A stretch of DNA of 64,000 nucleotides from Paraconiothyrium sp. Pb-2020 (Eukaryota > Ascomycota > Dothideomycetes > Pleosporales > Didymosphaeriaceae), in assembly GCA_022419385.1 (NCBI GenBank), contig JAJUBI010000005.1, positions 4,154,001 to 4,218,000 on the forward strand, read 5' to 3'. The first letter of the stretch is position 1. Each line of letters starts with the position of its first letter. The position numbers were made by a program, and so were the translations under genes. The notes below the pieces were generated by a model. The model saw nothing but the letters and a program-made list of their open reading frames with translations. It was not told where the DNA came from and did not search any database. This document shows positions 11,614-22,700 of this stretch, in pieces.

Positions 11614-12229
11614 GGTGGAGAAGGGAAATGGTGGTGGAGAGACTGAGTGTCGTGGGTTTGTAGAGTGGCGGATAGAAGAAAATGTTGAAATAGTAAACTG
11701 AGCAGACTTGTGGAATCCGGCGAAAAGGGTTCACGGTGGAAAAAAAATGGAAACGAGGGTGAAGGAAACAAGTGACCCAAAGAGACGTCAGCGACAGTTG
11801 ACTGAACGAAATGAGACCGAAAGCTTTGCGCAGGCGGATTTTGTACCTGGAGTCAGTCGGAAGAGAAATGTCGGTCGCGGTACGACCATGCAAACACGCG
11901 CTGCGGCGTATGGAGCACGGCAGCCACGGCGGTGAGCAGGCGCGATTGGGCCAATCAGGCAAATGCAGCGCAGCTGCGCAGGATGTGTCTATTTGCGACG
12001 ATGGGTTCTCTTTGTCCTGCTGCAGCGGCGTGGTGGCACAAGAATGAGAGGTCGCATACACAAGACACGATGAAGGCGGTAGGTTTGGTGAGCTCCCGTT
12101 TCGGCTAGAAGCTGCAGCTTGCCCTTGGTCTACCCCAGCGACTCAGGCCACGTTCGACATCCCCTCACTGCTCCATCCCATTCCTCTTGCACGCATCTAC
12201 CGCCACGTCCGATTACCGTCGCCGCCACC
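11614..12229. other. Divergent promoter region
   Basis: About 615 bp between the CCCH-protein start and the Irc22 start. The left half (11580-11800) has a purine-rich plus strand, so the CCCH gene's leader is pyrimidine-rich. The context before the Irc22 start, GCCGCCACC, is a textbook strong initiation context. Overlapping frames here do not look coding. Confidence 0.45.
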
Positions 12230-13176
12230 ATGATCGCCTGGAAATTGTCTACTCTATTTCTCTTCTCGCTGCGGGCGCTCAATGCCTTTGCAGAGATCGA
12301 GGTGAGACCCTGTCATTTTGACCACGCATGACATCAACCCGCTGACGCACGCTACCCCAGGTCGAGAATGTCGAAGAAGTCGTCGGCGAACAGGCCCAGA
12401 CGCCCAATCTGAAGGTCTCCATCTCTGCCAGCTTTCCGCAGTCTGAGATCTTCGGTGTCAAGCTGATCAACGGCCACGCGACCCAAGCTCGTCTCTCCAT
12501 CGACAACCAGGAACCAGAGGCCGTCACCGTCCAGATCGTCGGAGGCTCGCTGATCAAGGATGCGGGTGACCAGACGCACATCCTGCGCAATCTTACCGGC
12601 CAGCGCTATGGATTGGAAATCCCTGGGGGCGAGGAGCAGACGCTGACCTATAGCTTTGCTACCGAGATGCACCCCCAGGACGTCCGCCTGCAGCTCGTAG
12701 CTGTGCTCCAGGACAAGAAGAACGCCTTCTACACCATCTCCGTCTACAATGAGACCGTCAGCATCGTTGAGGCGCCCACCAGCATCTTCGACCCGCAAAT
12801 GTATGTAGCCTTGCAATTCCTTCAATACCTCGATATGACTTGATTGCTGACCGTTTCTTTTAGCATCTTCCTCTACCTCGTCCTCCTCGGCGCTTGCGGC
12901 GGCACCGTCTTCTTCATCTACAACACCTGGATCACCACCCTCTTCCCCCAACAAAGGCGCGGCGGCAAAGGTGGCGAGCGTGCGAAGAAGTCCTCCGGTG
13001 GCTCCAAGAAGGTCGACCCAGCTGAGCAGGTTTCCGTTGTCGGTGCCGATGGCCCCGCTGTCGCCGCCACGGGATCGAAGTCCTACGACCAGAGCTGGAT
13101 CCCTGCCCAGCATCTCCAGCGCCCGGAGGCCAAGCGCGTCCGAAGCGGCACCCCCAAGACCAAGGTCAAGAGCTAG
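12230..13176 (+). CDS. IRC22: Irc22, translocon-associated protein alpha-like ER membrane protein
   Basis: Three exons, 12230-12301, 12361-12800 and 12864-13176, closing at 274 residues. The product matches the fungal Irc22/TRAP-alpha family. It has a cleavable signal (WKLSTLFLFSLRALNAFA) and a lumenal beta-rich domain with the hallmark NGHATQARLSIDNQEPEAV and IVEAPTSIFDPQI. A single membrane helix follows (IFLYLVLLGACGGTVFFIYN, about residues 172-191). The basic cytosolic tail ends with GSKKVDPAEQ and the conserved SWIPAQHLQRP. TRAP-alpha proteins sit beside the Sec61 translocon. The second splice turns an apparent Met into Ile-Ile, restoring the family sequence. A long open frame on the opposite strand, 12352-13113, is a shadow of this gene. 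Confidence 0.88.
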
Positions 13177-13539
13177 ACGGATAATGACTTGGTGTCATGA
13201 TATTCGATTCGCTGTCACAATAAGCTGAAGAGTTTTGGATACTGTTGCAGAATGATTGGATGTCATTGTATTCTTACACTTGAGGGTCGTTACCTTTTGT
13301 AAGAGTAGGTTTTGGATTGGGCGCGGCATTGCATGGACCTGGCGATAGGAAGGTGCATGGGCATATCAAAAAGCTTTTACTGGAGATCGGGTTGCTCCCA
13401 GGGATATGAATTAATATCTGTGAAAATAATCGAAAAACGTTCACTGTCCAGGGTATCTTCTGTCACAAAAAAAACGTTGTATAGGCCTCGCGCCACATTC
13501 GCCGTGAAGAACGAAGGAATGACGCAGAACACTCCTTTA
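13177..13539. other. Convergent 3' flank
   Basis: About 360 bp between the Irc22 and aprataxin stop codons. Nothing beyond 3' untranslated sequence is visible. Confidence 0.5.
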
Positions 13540-14584
13540 TCACTCTTTGCTCCACGCCTCAAACTCCTCGTCAAGGTGCTCCTGCAGCGCCTTGAACTTG
13601 TTCCTAAAGTTTTCCCTACATCTCCAACATACCATATCCCAGCTCGTCCAATCCCCTGGATGGAATCTCGGACTGCCTTCCTCTAGCGGAAACTCATCCA
13701 GCCCTACCAAAAAGGTCGTATTGAAGCTCAGATAGTGATTTTTCTTCTTCAGCCATGGGCTATGCATATCGCGCGACAGAACATGGATGTGTAAGTGGTT
13801 CATGGACGGGTGCGTGTGCACGCCCGATATGATTTCGCGGGACCAGTCGCGGCCTGGTGGAAGGAGGGAGTCGCGTTCGTCTGAGGGCGGAGGATCTGGG
13901 CCGCTCATCATTTCTTCGAGGGCTAGCTGGTAGGGTGCGTCCGAGGCGCTGGAGAGACCGTATTTACGGCGGAGTTCGCGCGCTGCGAGGAGTTTGAGGC
14001 GCTCGATGCGGGATTTGATTTTGGCGAGGAAGTCGGGATTGTTTGAGAGGGTGACGAGCGGGTGCTCGAGGGTGAGCTTCGGGTCGCGGGGTAGGAGGAG
14101 AAGGTGAACGCTTGGAATAGCGCATGTCAGTACAGATCTAGAATAGTCGGGAAGTAGAGGGTCGTACCTCGCCTTTGGATATTTGTCCTGTATCACTACG
14201 AAGTCATCGTCATATTCAATCACTCTTCCCTCTGGGTTTCGTTCTGGGTACTTGATGTATATGCCTAACCCATCTCGTGCATCGAAGCTCTTGGAGCCGG
14301 AAGAGGAGGGTCGCGATGGAGTTTTGCCTTTGTTCGTATTCTCGTTGAGGGATTGAGTATTCATTTTCGGCTTCGGCTTCATGAGCTCTGCGACTGCACA
14401 GTTACTTTAGGTATCGGTTGAGGTAGAGGGGAGAGTTGAGCTTACAGGCGTTCCGTGGTTTTTGTGTTGTGGCTAGGCCATGGTTTGCAGGTGTTTGTGG
14501 TGCAACATCCCCTTTGATCTCTCCTGCAGTGATTGCCTCATCGGGAGCATCATCTGCGCGAATGACTGTGTCTTTAGGAGTCAT
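13540..14584 (-). CDS. HNT3: Aprataxin-like HIT-domain DNA repair hydrolase
   Basis: Three exons, 14584-14446, 14393-14168 and 14110-13540, closing at 311 residues. Aprataxin removes AMP from abortive ligation intermediates at DNA ends in the nucleus. Splicing the first intron gives RNAFAELMKPKPK. Removing the in-frame 57-bp second intron restores KASVHLLLLPRDP, the usual start of the HIT fold. The catalytic triad motif is HLHIHVLSRDMHS near residues 227-237. A C-terminal zinc finger begins CWRC at about 283 and includes EHLDEEFEAW. The acidic N-terminus APDEAITAGEIKG is typical of filamentous fungi. There is no FHA domain, as expected for fungal members. The second intron contains TACTGACA, a good branch site. 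Confidence 0.9.
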
Positions 14585-15136
14585 ATGGAGCCGTGGATAT
14601 CGTGGACGTCGGGGTCGAAATTGGGTTCTTGCGATAGTTCGTGATTGTGGAGGGAGGATATCCGGTGACCTGCATGCAAAATTGGGCCTGTTATACAGAC
14701 AAGCAAGTTGAAAGCTCATCAGCTGTGTAGCAAAACAGTCGTGGTCAACTTCAATGAGACAAATGAGAATGACGACGTCAGTGTCGCGTTCGGAACGCAG
14801 TGGCCCAAGCTTCCGAACTGTCGCCAAGCGTCGGAACCTCGGACAGGACGAGGTGTTAATCGAGCTTTCTTTTCTTCACGTCAAGATGCATGCACGGGTG
14901 GCTAAATCGATTCTGCCCCCAATTATTCGCTTTCGGGAGCGATTGCGGGCACGACCAAGTGATTGAGCCCTTTACTGTCAGCAGATTGCGTCCTTCCGAG
15001 CGGATATCAATCTCACACACATTGTTTTTGGTGTCTCATCAATTACTGCCTCGGTGCATAATTCCACAACGTACCTCTATGGCGACGCTAGAACCGCAGA
15101 TCACGTCCGTTCAGATCCAACCTCAATCGTGCAAAT
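14585..15136. other. Divergent region between aprataxin and DExH helicase
   Basis: About 550 bp holding both promoters. On the plus strand an ATG at 15079 opens a 22-codon frame that runs to a TAA at 15145-15147, overlapping the helicase start in another frame. It is listed separately as a possible regulatory upstream frame. Confidence 0.45.
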
Positions 15137-15147
15137 ATGCCGAATAA
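15079..15147 (+). promoter_or_regulatory. Candidate overlapping upstream open reading frame
   Basis: ATG at 15079 begins MATLEPQITSVQ and ends at a TAA inside the first codons of the helicase gene, which starts at 15137 in a different frame. A scanning ribosome that uses this ATG would pass the main start. Whether the transcript contains 15079 is not known. Confidence 0.3.
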
Positions 15148-18100
15148 ACCTCATGCCCCGCGGGGCCCGAAGAAATCTGTCCCGCCTGAAGAAGACACAA
15201 GTTTCATCGTCTTCGATGACGGCAAAGGCAAGAAGAAGAAGAAAGGGGGTAACGCATCTGGCGCTGTTGCAGAGAGCAGCAAGACTGATACCAAAGGCAA
15301 AAGCAAAGCTCCCGCCGAGGGACCTTCCGATGCTCCCAAAAAGCCAGATACTAGGACGCTCATTGCTGGTGCATCATGGACTGGCAAGCTCCCTGTAGCC
15401 CTACTGTCTGAGTACTTCCAGAAACAGAAGTGGAACAAGCCAGACTACCGGATGCGCAATGAGGGTGGTGTCTACTCTGCACACGTAGTCATATCGAAGA
15501 CAAATCCCAAGACTCGAGAGACTACTACACTGCCACCAATTCATATACCACTCGAGCTGGCCAAGAAGGCCCGTCAACCGTCTGCGGTGGAAGCTCGTAA
15601 CTTTGCTGCTGCCTATACGCTCTTTCGGGTCGCAAGCGCAAAGAACATGCACATGATGTTACCGCCAACGTACAAAGATCTCTGGAAAGGGGAGTTCAAC
15701 GACCTGAAAAAGCAGGATGAATCGACCGGCCAGGCGTGGATGTACGAAGCTGATCCGTTCTTTGGATACGCGGAGCGTGAGAAGGCAAAGGAAGCTGCGG
15801 CAAAAGAACGCGAAAAGAAGGAAAGGGCTCGCGTCGAGGCCGCCAAGGCACATAATCAGACGCCAGGCATGTCTACACCCAATGCACAAGGTGCTCCTCC
15901 CAGTCGAAATATCTTGAAAGGTTGGGAGCGCGTGCCCAAGGTTGAGCTTGGAAAAAGGACAAGGAAGCAAGCTGAGCAGCTCATTCGACGAGATGCGGTC
16001 TGGAACCCAAACGGGATTGTCATGGATAACACTACTCGCAAAAAAATCGTGCAAGAAGTCACGAATCTAGGGTTCCGCCAAAGCCATGTGGAAGAGGCTA
16101 CAGAGATATGCAAGGACCGCGAAGAAGTCATCGAATGGCTACTGATTCACGTGCCTGAGGACGACCTCCCGTCTTGGAGCCTTCCGGAGGGCTATGTCGC
16201 TGGCATCAGCATGGCAAGCGCTAACCTAAAGCGCGAGGGTGCAATCAAGCGCCTCGCGGCCGCCGGTTACGCAGTCGAACTTTGCGAAGAGGCGTACGAT
16301 GGCCAGGCCGGAGATGAACGCAAAGCAGCGGCGCTTCTACAAACACACCTGCTTCGCCCTCTCGATAGTGAGGATGACGTTACCAAAGATCTTCAGCAAC
16401 TTACAATTGCGGATAATGCGGAAGAGGAAGCAAACATGGACTCGTGGGAGGAGGAGATGGCATCACTGGAAGCGATATACGATAAACTCTTCTCAAGACC
16501 ATCTCCGACCATGTGCCGAATTGAGCTTGATATCAAGCAACAAGGGAAGCGTTTGATACTCCAAGTTCATCGCCCATTCGGGCCTTACCCTATGGTAGTG
16601 CCAATCATTACATTCGAGGCTGCCATTCCCGCCTATATACGATTGAGCATCATCCGAAAAGCCCTGCTTCACGCGGAAGAGAACTTCCTCGGTATGCCGA
16701 TGGTATATGATATAGTCGACTGGCTTCAACAGAACGCAGGAGAGATCTTCAAGAACCCTGGACGACTCACTGACGTCTCCGCCGGTTTGTCCGCAGACCA
16801 TCAAACTTCGAACCTGCAGAGTCATCCGAGGAGCAAAGGCAGGCCTCGGAGACCCATCGATTGGAAACCAGCGGCTCCCCAAAGCCAAAAGCTACTGGCG
16901 GAGTGGGAGGCTAAGCAAGGCACACCTGCTCAACAAAAGATGATGGCTGCACGCCAGTCTTTACCCGCATGGAAACTTCGCGAGCAGATAGTGAGGGTTG
17001 TAAACATGAGCCAGGTCACTATCATATCTGGTGAAACTGGCTCCGGAAAAAGCACACAATCTGTTCAGTTCATATTGGATGACCTTATTCAACGACAGCT
17101 TGGGGGCGTGGCGAACATCATCTGTACGCAACCGCGCAGAATATCGGCCCTTGGCCTTGCAGATCGCGTGGCAGACGAGCGATGCTCACAAGTCGGTGGT
17201 GAGATCGGATACACTATTCGTGGAGAATCAAAACAGAAGCCGGGTGAAACCAAGATCACTTTCGTTACCACTGGTGTTCTCCTAAGGCGACTGCAGACCT
17301 CGGGCGGTAGTTCGGATGACGTTGTGGCCGCACTCGCCGATGTCAGCCATGTCGTCGTTGACGAGGTTCACGAGCGCAGTCTGGACACTGACTTCCTCCT
17401 CGTCCTACTTCGCGATATATTAAGGCGACGCAAAGATCTAAAGGTCATATTGATGAGTGCTACCCTCGACGCGGACGTTTTCGAGCGATACTTCCATGAC
17501 GTGGGTCCGGTAGGGCGTGTGGAAATCCAAGGCCGCACATATCCTGTGCAAGACTGGTACATGGACGACATCGTGCATGCTACAGGCTTTTCTGGTGCAG
17601 CTGCCGGTTTCGAGGAAGACTCTGGAGGCAAACAACTTTCCGGCAATCTCATGAGTGTTGGATTTGGCATCAATTACGACCTCATTGCGGAGACGGTCCA
17701 CTATATTGACCATCAGCTCGGCGAAAAAGATGGTGGTATTTTGATCTTCCTGCCCGGAACCATGGAAATTGATCGAACACTTCAAGCACTCAGGAATTTC
17801 TCCAACTTCCATGCACTTCCTCTACATGCTTCGCTCTTGCCAATAGAACAAAAGCGTGTTTTTCCTCCGGCACCTCCAGGAAAACGCAAAGTCATAGCTG
17901 CTACCAATGTCGCGGAAACTTCGATCACTATCGAGGACATTGTTGCCGTGATTGATACTGGCCGTGTGAAGGAGACTAGCTTCGACCCTCAGAACAACAT
18001 GGTCCGACTTTCCGAAACATGGGCCTCGCGAGCAGCTTGCAAGCAACGACGTGGTCGTGCTGGCCGTGTCCGCGCCGGAGAGTGCTACAAGCTCTATACG

Positions 18101-19291
18101 CGCAATGCTGAAGCCAAAATGATGGAGCGACCCGATCCCGAGATCAGGCGCGTGCCGTTAGAGCAGCTTTGCTTGTCAATCAAGGCAATGGGTGTACAAG
18201 ACGTTTCTAACTTCCTTGCATCAGCACTTACACCTCCTGAAAGCACAGCAGTCGAAGGTGCCGTCAGGCTGCTGGGTCAGATGGGTGCCATCACAGACAA
18301 CGAACTCACCGCACTGGGCCGGCATATGTCCATGATTCCCGCGGATCTGCGTTGTGGCAAGTTGCTTGTTTACGGTGCGACATTTGGTTGCCTTGAAGCT
18401 GCTCTTACCATTGCTTCAGTTTTGACTGCACGGAGCCCATTCCTGTCTCCCCGTCAGCGAGACGAGGAGACACGAAGTGAATTCGAGCGGATTCGCTCTT
18501 CTTTCTCCAATAACCAAGGCGATCTGCTCATCGATGTACGAGCCTACGAGCAGTGGTCCGCCCTCCGCAGCAAAGGAGCGTCAACGCGCGATCTTCGCGC
18601 GTGGTGCAGTGCCAATAGCCTTTCATCGCAAACTCTCTTCGACATCGCGTCCAATCGCTCGCAATACCTTTCCTCGCTCAAGGAGATTTCCTTCATTCCA
18701 ACGTCCTACAACTCTGCCAATCCACAGACTCACGGCTCGTACAACAAACAGAATCACAACGACGCACTCATACGGGCCCTCATTGCCGGTGCTTTCAATC
18801 CCCAAATCGCCCGCATCCAACTCCCCGAGAAGAAGTTCGCAGCCGGTATAGCAGGTGCTGTCGAGCTTGACCCATCGTCTCGCGAGATCAAGTACTTCAA
18901 CCAAGAGAACGGGCGTATCTTTGTGCATCCCTCGTCGTCGCTGTTCTCCGCGCAAACATTCCCATCGAATGCCTCATTCCTAGCGTACTTCAACAAGATG
19001 GCCACGAGCAAGATCTTCATACGCGAGCTTACGCCAATAAATGCATACAGTCTGCTGATGTTTGCGGGCGATATCAGAGTCGATACATTAGGCAGGGGTT
19101 TAGTGGTAGATGACTGGATTAGGTTGAGGGGATGGGCAAGAATTGGTGTGTTGGTCAGTCGGTTGAGGAGTATGTTGGATAGGGTGCTTGAAAGCAAGGT
19201 GAGAGAGCCTGGTCGGGAACTTGGGAAGAGAGATGATGAGGTTATTGATGTTGTTAGAGGGCTGGTGGAGAGAGATGGATTGGATAACTAG
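15137..19291 (+). CDS. DExH-box RNA helicase (DHX29/DHX57, YLR419W-like)
   Basis: Intronless, 1384 residues. Parts in order: basic low-complexity N-terminus; a UBA-like region (about 300-345, IVQEVTNLGF); an RWD domain (about 435-550, WEEEMASLEAIYD); then the helicase core. Motif I is ISGETGSGKST near 630, Ia is TQPRRISALGLADR, and motif II is DEVH followed by ERSLDTDF near 741. Motif III is SATLDADVF near 773, motif V is ATNVAETSITIEDI, and motif VI is QRRGRAGRVRAG near 970. HA2 and OB-fold regions close the protein. UBA plus RWD in front of a DEAH core is the layout of yeast YLR419W and animal DHX57/DHX29, proteins tied to translation. All core motifs are intact. A short upstream frame overlaps the start. 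Confidence 0.9.
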   Translation: MPNKPHAPRGPKKSVPPEEDTSFIVFDDGKGKKKKKGGNASGAVAESSKTDTKGKSKAPAEGPSDAPKKPDTRTLIAGASWTGKLPVALLSEYFQKQKWNKPDYRMRNEGGVYSAHVVISKTNPKTRETTTLPPIHIPLELAKKARQPSAVEARNFAAAYTLFRVASAKNMHMMLPPTYKDLWKGEFNDLKKQDESTGQAWMYEADPFFGYAEREKAKEAAAKEREKKERARVEAAKAHNQTPGMSTPNAQGAPPSRNILKGWERVPKVELGKRTRKQAEQLIRRDAVWNPNGIVMDNTTRKKIVQEVTNLGFRQSHVEEATEICKDREEVIEWLLIHVPEDDLPSWSLPEGYVAGISMASANLKREGAIKRLAAAGYAVELCEEAYDGQAGDERKAAALLQTHLLRPLDSEDDVTKDLQQLTIADNAEEEANMDSWEEEMASLEAIYDKLFSRPSPTMCRIELDIKQQGKRLILQVHRPFGPYPMVVPIITFEAAIPAYIRLSIIRKALLHAEENFLGMPMVYDIVDWLQQNAGEIFKNPGRLTDVSAGLSADHQTSNLQSHPRSKGRPRRPIDWKPAAPQSQKLLAEWEAKQGTPAQQKMMAARQSLPAWKLREQIVRVVNMSQVTIISGETGSGKSTQSVQFILDDLIQRQLGGVANIICTQPRRISALGLADRVADERCSQVGGEIGYTIRGESKQKPGETKITFVTTGVLLRRLQTSGGSSDDVVAALADVSHVVVDEVHERSLDTDFLLVLLRDILRRRKDLKVILMSATLDADVFERYFHDVGPVGRVEIQGRTYPVQDWYMDDIVHATGFSGAAAGFEEDSGGKQLSGNLMSVGFGINYDLIAETVHYIDHQLGEKDGGILIFLPGTMEIDRTLQALRNFSNFHALPLHASLLPIEQKRVFPPAPPGKRKVIAATNVAETSITIEDIVAVIDTGRVKETSFDPQNNMVRLSETWASRAACKQRRGRAGRVRAGECYKLYTRNAEAKMMERPDPEIRRVPLEQLCLSIKAMGVQDVSNFLASALTPPESTAVEGAVRLLGQMGAITDNELTALGRHMSMIPADLRCGKLLVYGATFGCLEAALTIASVLTARSPFLSPRQRDEETRSEFERIRSSFSNNQGDLLIDVRAYEQWSALRSKGASTRDLRAWCSANSLSSQTLFDIASNRSQYLSSLKEISFIPTSYNSANPQTHGSYNKQNHNDALIRALIAGAFNPQIARIQLPEKKFAAGIAGAVELDPSSREIKYFNQENGRIFVHPSSSLFSAQTFPSNASFLAYFNKMATSKIFIRELTPINAYSLLMFAGDIRVDTLGRGLVVDDWIRLRGWARIGVLVSRLRSMLDRVLESKVREPGRELGKRDDEVIDVVRGLVERDGLDN

Positions 19292-19780
19292 AAGTGATAG
19301 TGGTGTAGAGGGTGGGTGGCGTTTACTGGTTCCCTAAACGATTCTGGCCGCTAGGCTAGTGATAGACGGTAGAGTTGACAGGATGGTACAGGGTAGTGCA
19401 TCATTGAAAGCGTTCAGCATTATGGATCGTCCCGGAATACGCAAATAATACGCTGGCAATGCTCAGACTTCCGGTGACCTTCTGCAAGTGCAGGCAGGGG
19501 TGAAGTACCCCGCCACATGCCGAAAGTGGCGCAGGCAGACAGCTGCAGCTTCCTCCAGCACCACGCAACCTAGATTCGAAAGAACCTTACACCGGTTCTA
19601 TCGCTGCCTCTTTCGGTACCTTTGTCATTATCGCCTATACTCGTGACGAGTGTAGTGGCCGAGTGCTTTACAGTTGTTGTTGCCGCTATTCATTCCTTCA
19701 GCCTTGTTGAGGCCACACGCACGATGTCGCAAGACTGAAAAGGTAGTCCTGTACGGCTAATTAACATCTTGAGACCAAAC
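19292..19780. other. Intergenic, 490 bp
   Basis: Presumed 3' end of the helicase gene and promoter of the next gene. No open frame or repeat of note. Confidence 0.5.
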
Positions 19781-22700
19781 ATGCCCGTAGGTACTCGAAT
19801 ACTACGTTCGACATGTCACCTGAATCGTCTAGGTTCCTGGCCGCCGTTGTCCGATATGCTTAGAGCAAGGCCAGACTGTCTGGGTCATTCCTGGCAAAGA
19901 CTGCCCAAACTGTGGCAAACCGCATGTTCCAAAAAATGAATCTGAGCGTTTATTCATTCTGTCGGATCCCTCCGACGAAGAGGAAAGTTACTTTGAGAAC
20001 ACGCCAACGAGGACGAGGCGAGGAGAAAGTGGCGTTGGGAGTCCTCTTACATTGTCTTCGAGCACGGCGGAAGACTCAGCTACTGTGCTCCAGGATCCCT
20101 CGTTTGAAACGCCGATCACCTCAACATACTGGATTGAAGACACTCCAGTATCTGTGTCGATCCAGTGTATCTGCGGCTTTACTTCCGACTCAAGGCACCT
20201 TGTGCAATGCGAGAAGTGTGGAACCTGGCAGCATATAGCCTGCTATTATAGCAAGGCTAAAGACGTGGTAGAGACAGAGATCCACGAATGTGTGACGTGC
20301 GACCCGAGGGTGATAGGGCCGCAAATTGACGCTCTGTTTCCGCACGTTGGAAGAAACGACCCGTCTGCTATTAGTTCTGCACCTTTCGGAAGGACTGATG
20401 CAAGCTCGGTCGGAACTGGAAGCAGGTTAGGAAGCATGCCTACAGAGATCACTACAGCTCCAACCAGTGACTACGATTCTGTGGCTGGCTCCGTATCGGT
20501 CGAACAAGAGTCTCTCGTGCGCCATCCTGGAAAGGCTCTTACTGCAGCCATAGATTCGAAATCGCTTCGTTTGTACCACAGTAATGTTGAAGAGGTGGAA
20601 CTGAAAGACCATTGGTACCAGACAATCCCTACGCTCCAGGCATGTTCACAATGCCGTACGCGCAAAATCTTATGCGTCCCAAGCTTACCACGTTGTGAGC
20701 CATGCGAGCAAGGTGATTTGCCTTGCGAGTTCTACCACCCTCTCAAAGGTCATCACGTGGGGTTTCCCCGAAACTATGTCGCACATCTGAAGTTGATGGT
20801 TCACGGGCTTGGACAGAAGTCTAAAGAGGAAGATAGTGGTAACTTGTCGCCAAACATAGACGAGGAGGAGTCTCATCACGACGAGAATTCCGCGGCAGTT
20901 GCGATTCTGATGAAGGGGAAGGCTCCTAATGAAAGACCTACCGAGGCAGCACGGATCGCGATAGCTGGGCCTAATCAAGCGGTGGCAGACGAAGAAATGT
21001 CAAATTCAGTGGCGAAATTAGAAGTTACTGGTGCTGTGTCTTCACCAAACACTCCTATGCACCTGCCCGGCCAAGACCTTACTTTACCCCAAAGTCCAGA
21101 CGTCACGCGATTGCATGGAATTACAATAAATTACTCAGCCGATCTTGTGGACCAAAGAATGGTTAAGACAGCTGTAGGCTCCTCAAAGGAAGAGGCATCG
21201 TCCGACACAACCTCCTCCTCCTCCTCCTTTGCTGTGCACGGCCAACGAGAATTCTTATTCGTTGATGCAGCACGTCCAAAAAGTTCGGTTCAAGGACGGC
21301 GTAATGCTCGATCATTCGTCATGCAAAAGGCTCGGAGAGAGCGTCCTTGGTCGACCAGCAAGCACAGTGCGAGGTCGAACATTCCACCCGAGCTAAAGAA
21401 GCCTATAGTGGTTCTGAATAGTTGGGGTAACGAGTTGCCCCTCCGTGTTGATGATTTCACCACTATGGATCAGGTGTATGATGATCATGTAAAAGGTGGC
21501 ACAGTTTCGCTTCACCCTACCAAAGATCTTACAGCTGAAGCGGTCACTGAAGATGAAGGAAAAGCCCACGACGAAAAGAGCGATTTGACTATGCACAAGA
21601 ACACACCATCAGAAGCAAGTGCCCCATCACCTCTTGACCACTTATCTCGCCCTATAGTCGCTTCCGCCACTTTTGGCAATGTCTTTGGGCCGCAATTTAC
21701 TTGCTTGAACGAATATTGTAAAGCTCGCACATGACAGAGCCAACACTCAAAACTGTAACAGCCCAATTCCGCCCAACTAATACTTGGGTTGCTACAATCG
21801 TCGCAGACGGCGTCCAACACTATTCGCGCAGTTGGCAAGGTCCAGTCTCTAGAGAAAATGCCGTAGAGGATGCTGCCTTTATAGCCTTACAACAATTGTA
21901 CCGAAAGGACTCAGCTCAGGTGGACGACGTGCGACGGGGATATCATCATAAAACCAAAGATACGACGAAAGAGTCTCTACCGCACGACTGGTCAGATCTT
22001 TCATCTCTCTCAGACATGGCCCCTCTCATGAACAAGGAGTTAGCACACAAAGAGGCGCGGCTTGAATCTAAAAGCCCATCGATACGTAACGTCCGCCTTG
22101 ATGGTGAGCGAGTGCGTCATTACATCCGGGTTCTGGAGCAACGACCTGACTGTGTGCGGTGTCGTCACGAGAACCTCAAGTGCGATAAAGGGAGACCGAA
22201 TTGTAACAATTGCCAACGTAGGGGAATTATCTGCGAGGGCCACTGGAAATCGATACGACTTCACGGGACAGGACCATGGAACCCCAATATCAAAAACAAA
22301 GATCAGCGCTGTATTGATGATACTGGAAAACTCTTGAGGGCTCATCAGAACAGCAATTCCTGGTTCGGAGCTGAAAACATTGGTTCGGAGTCAGATCCTA
22401 ACCTAGAATTTAGGCGATGGAAAGATCTGGGAAGGAGTGATACCTGCGTATATGCGACCTTTCACACTGCCTACTTGCATCACAGCAGAAATTTTAACGA
22501 TGTCGCGGATGAGATCAGATGCCCTAAATGTTTTGAGGTATTGAGCACCAGGATTCCTGTCCCTCCACCTCCTCATGTCCAGCAATCCACTACATCCGGA
22601 AATCCTAGCACCTTGAGAATTTTGCATCAGTCAAGTTCACTGAAGAGTTCTTCTGAGGGGATTCCTGCGGCAAATACTTCAGAGAAACAGAAGAGCACTC

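Noticed and set aside
12352..13113. Long minus-strand open frame of 253 codons
   Set aside because: It lies antisense to Irc22 exons 2 and 3, crosses the 12801-12863 intron, and is rich in Asp/Gly/Leu, as expected from the opposite strand of C-ending codons.
15137..19291. Possibility that the helicase is spliceosomal Prp2/Prp16/Prp22
   Set aside because: The UBA-like and RWD regions in front of the core match the DHX29/DHX57 group, not the Prp proteins.
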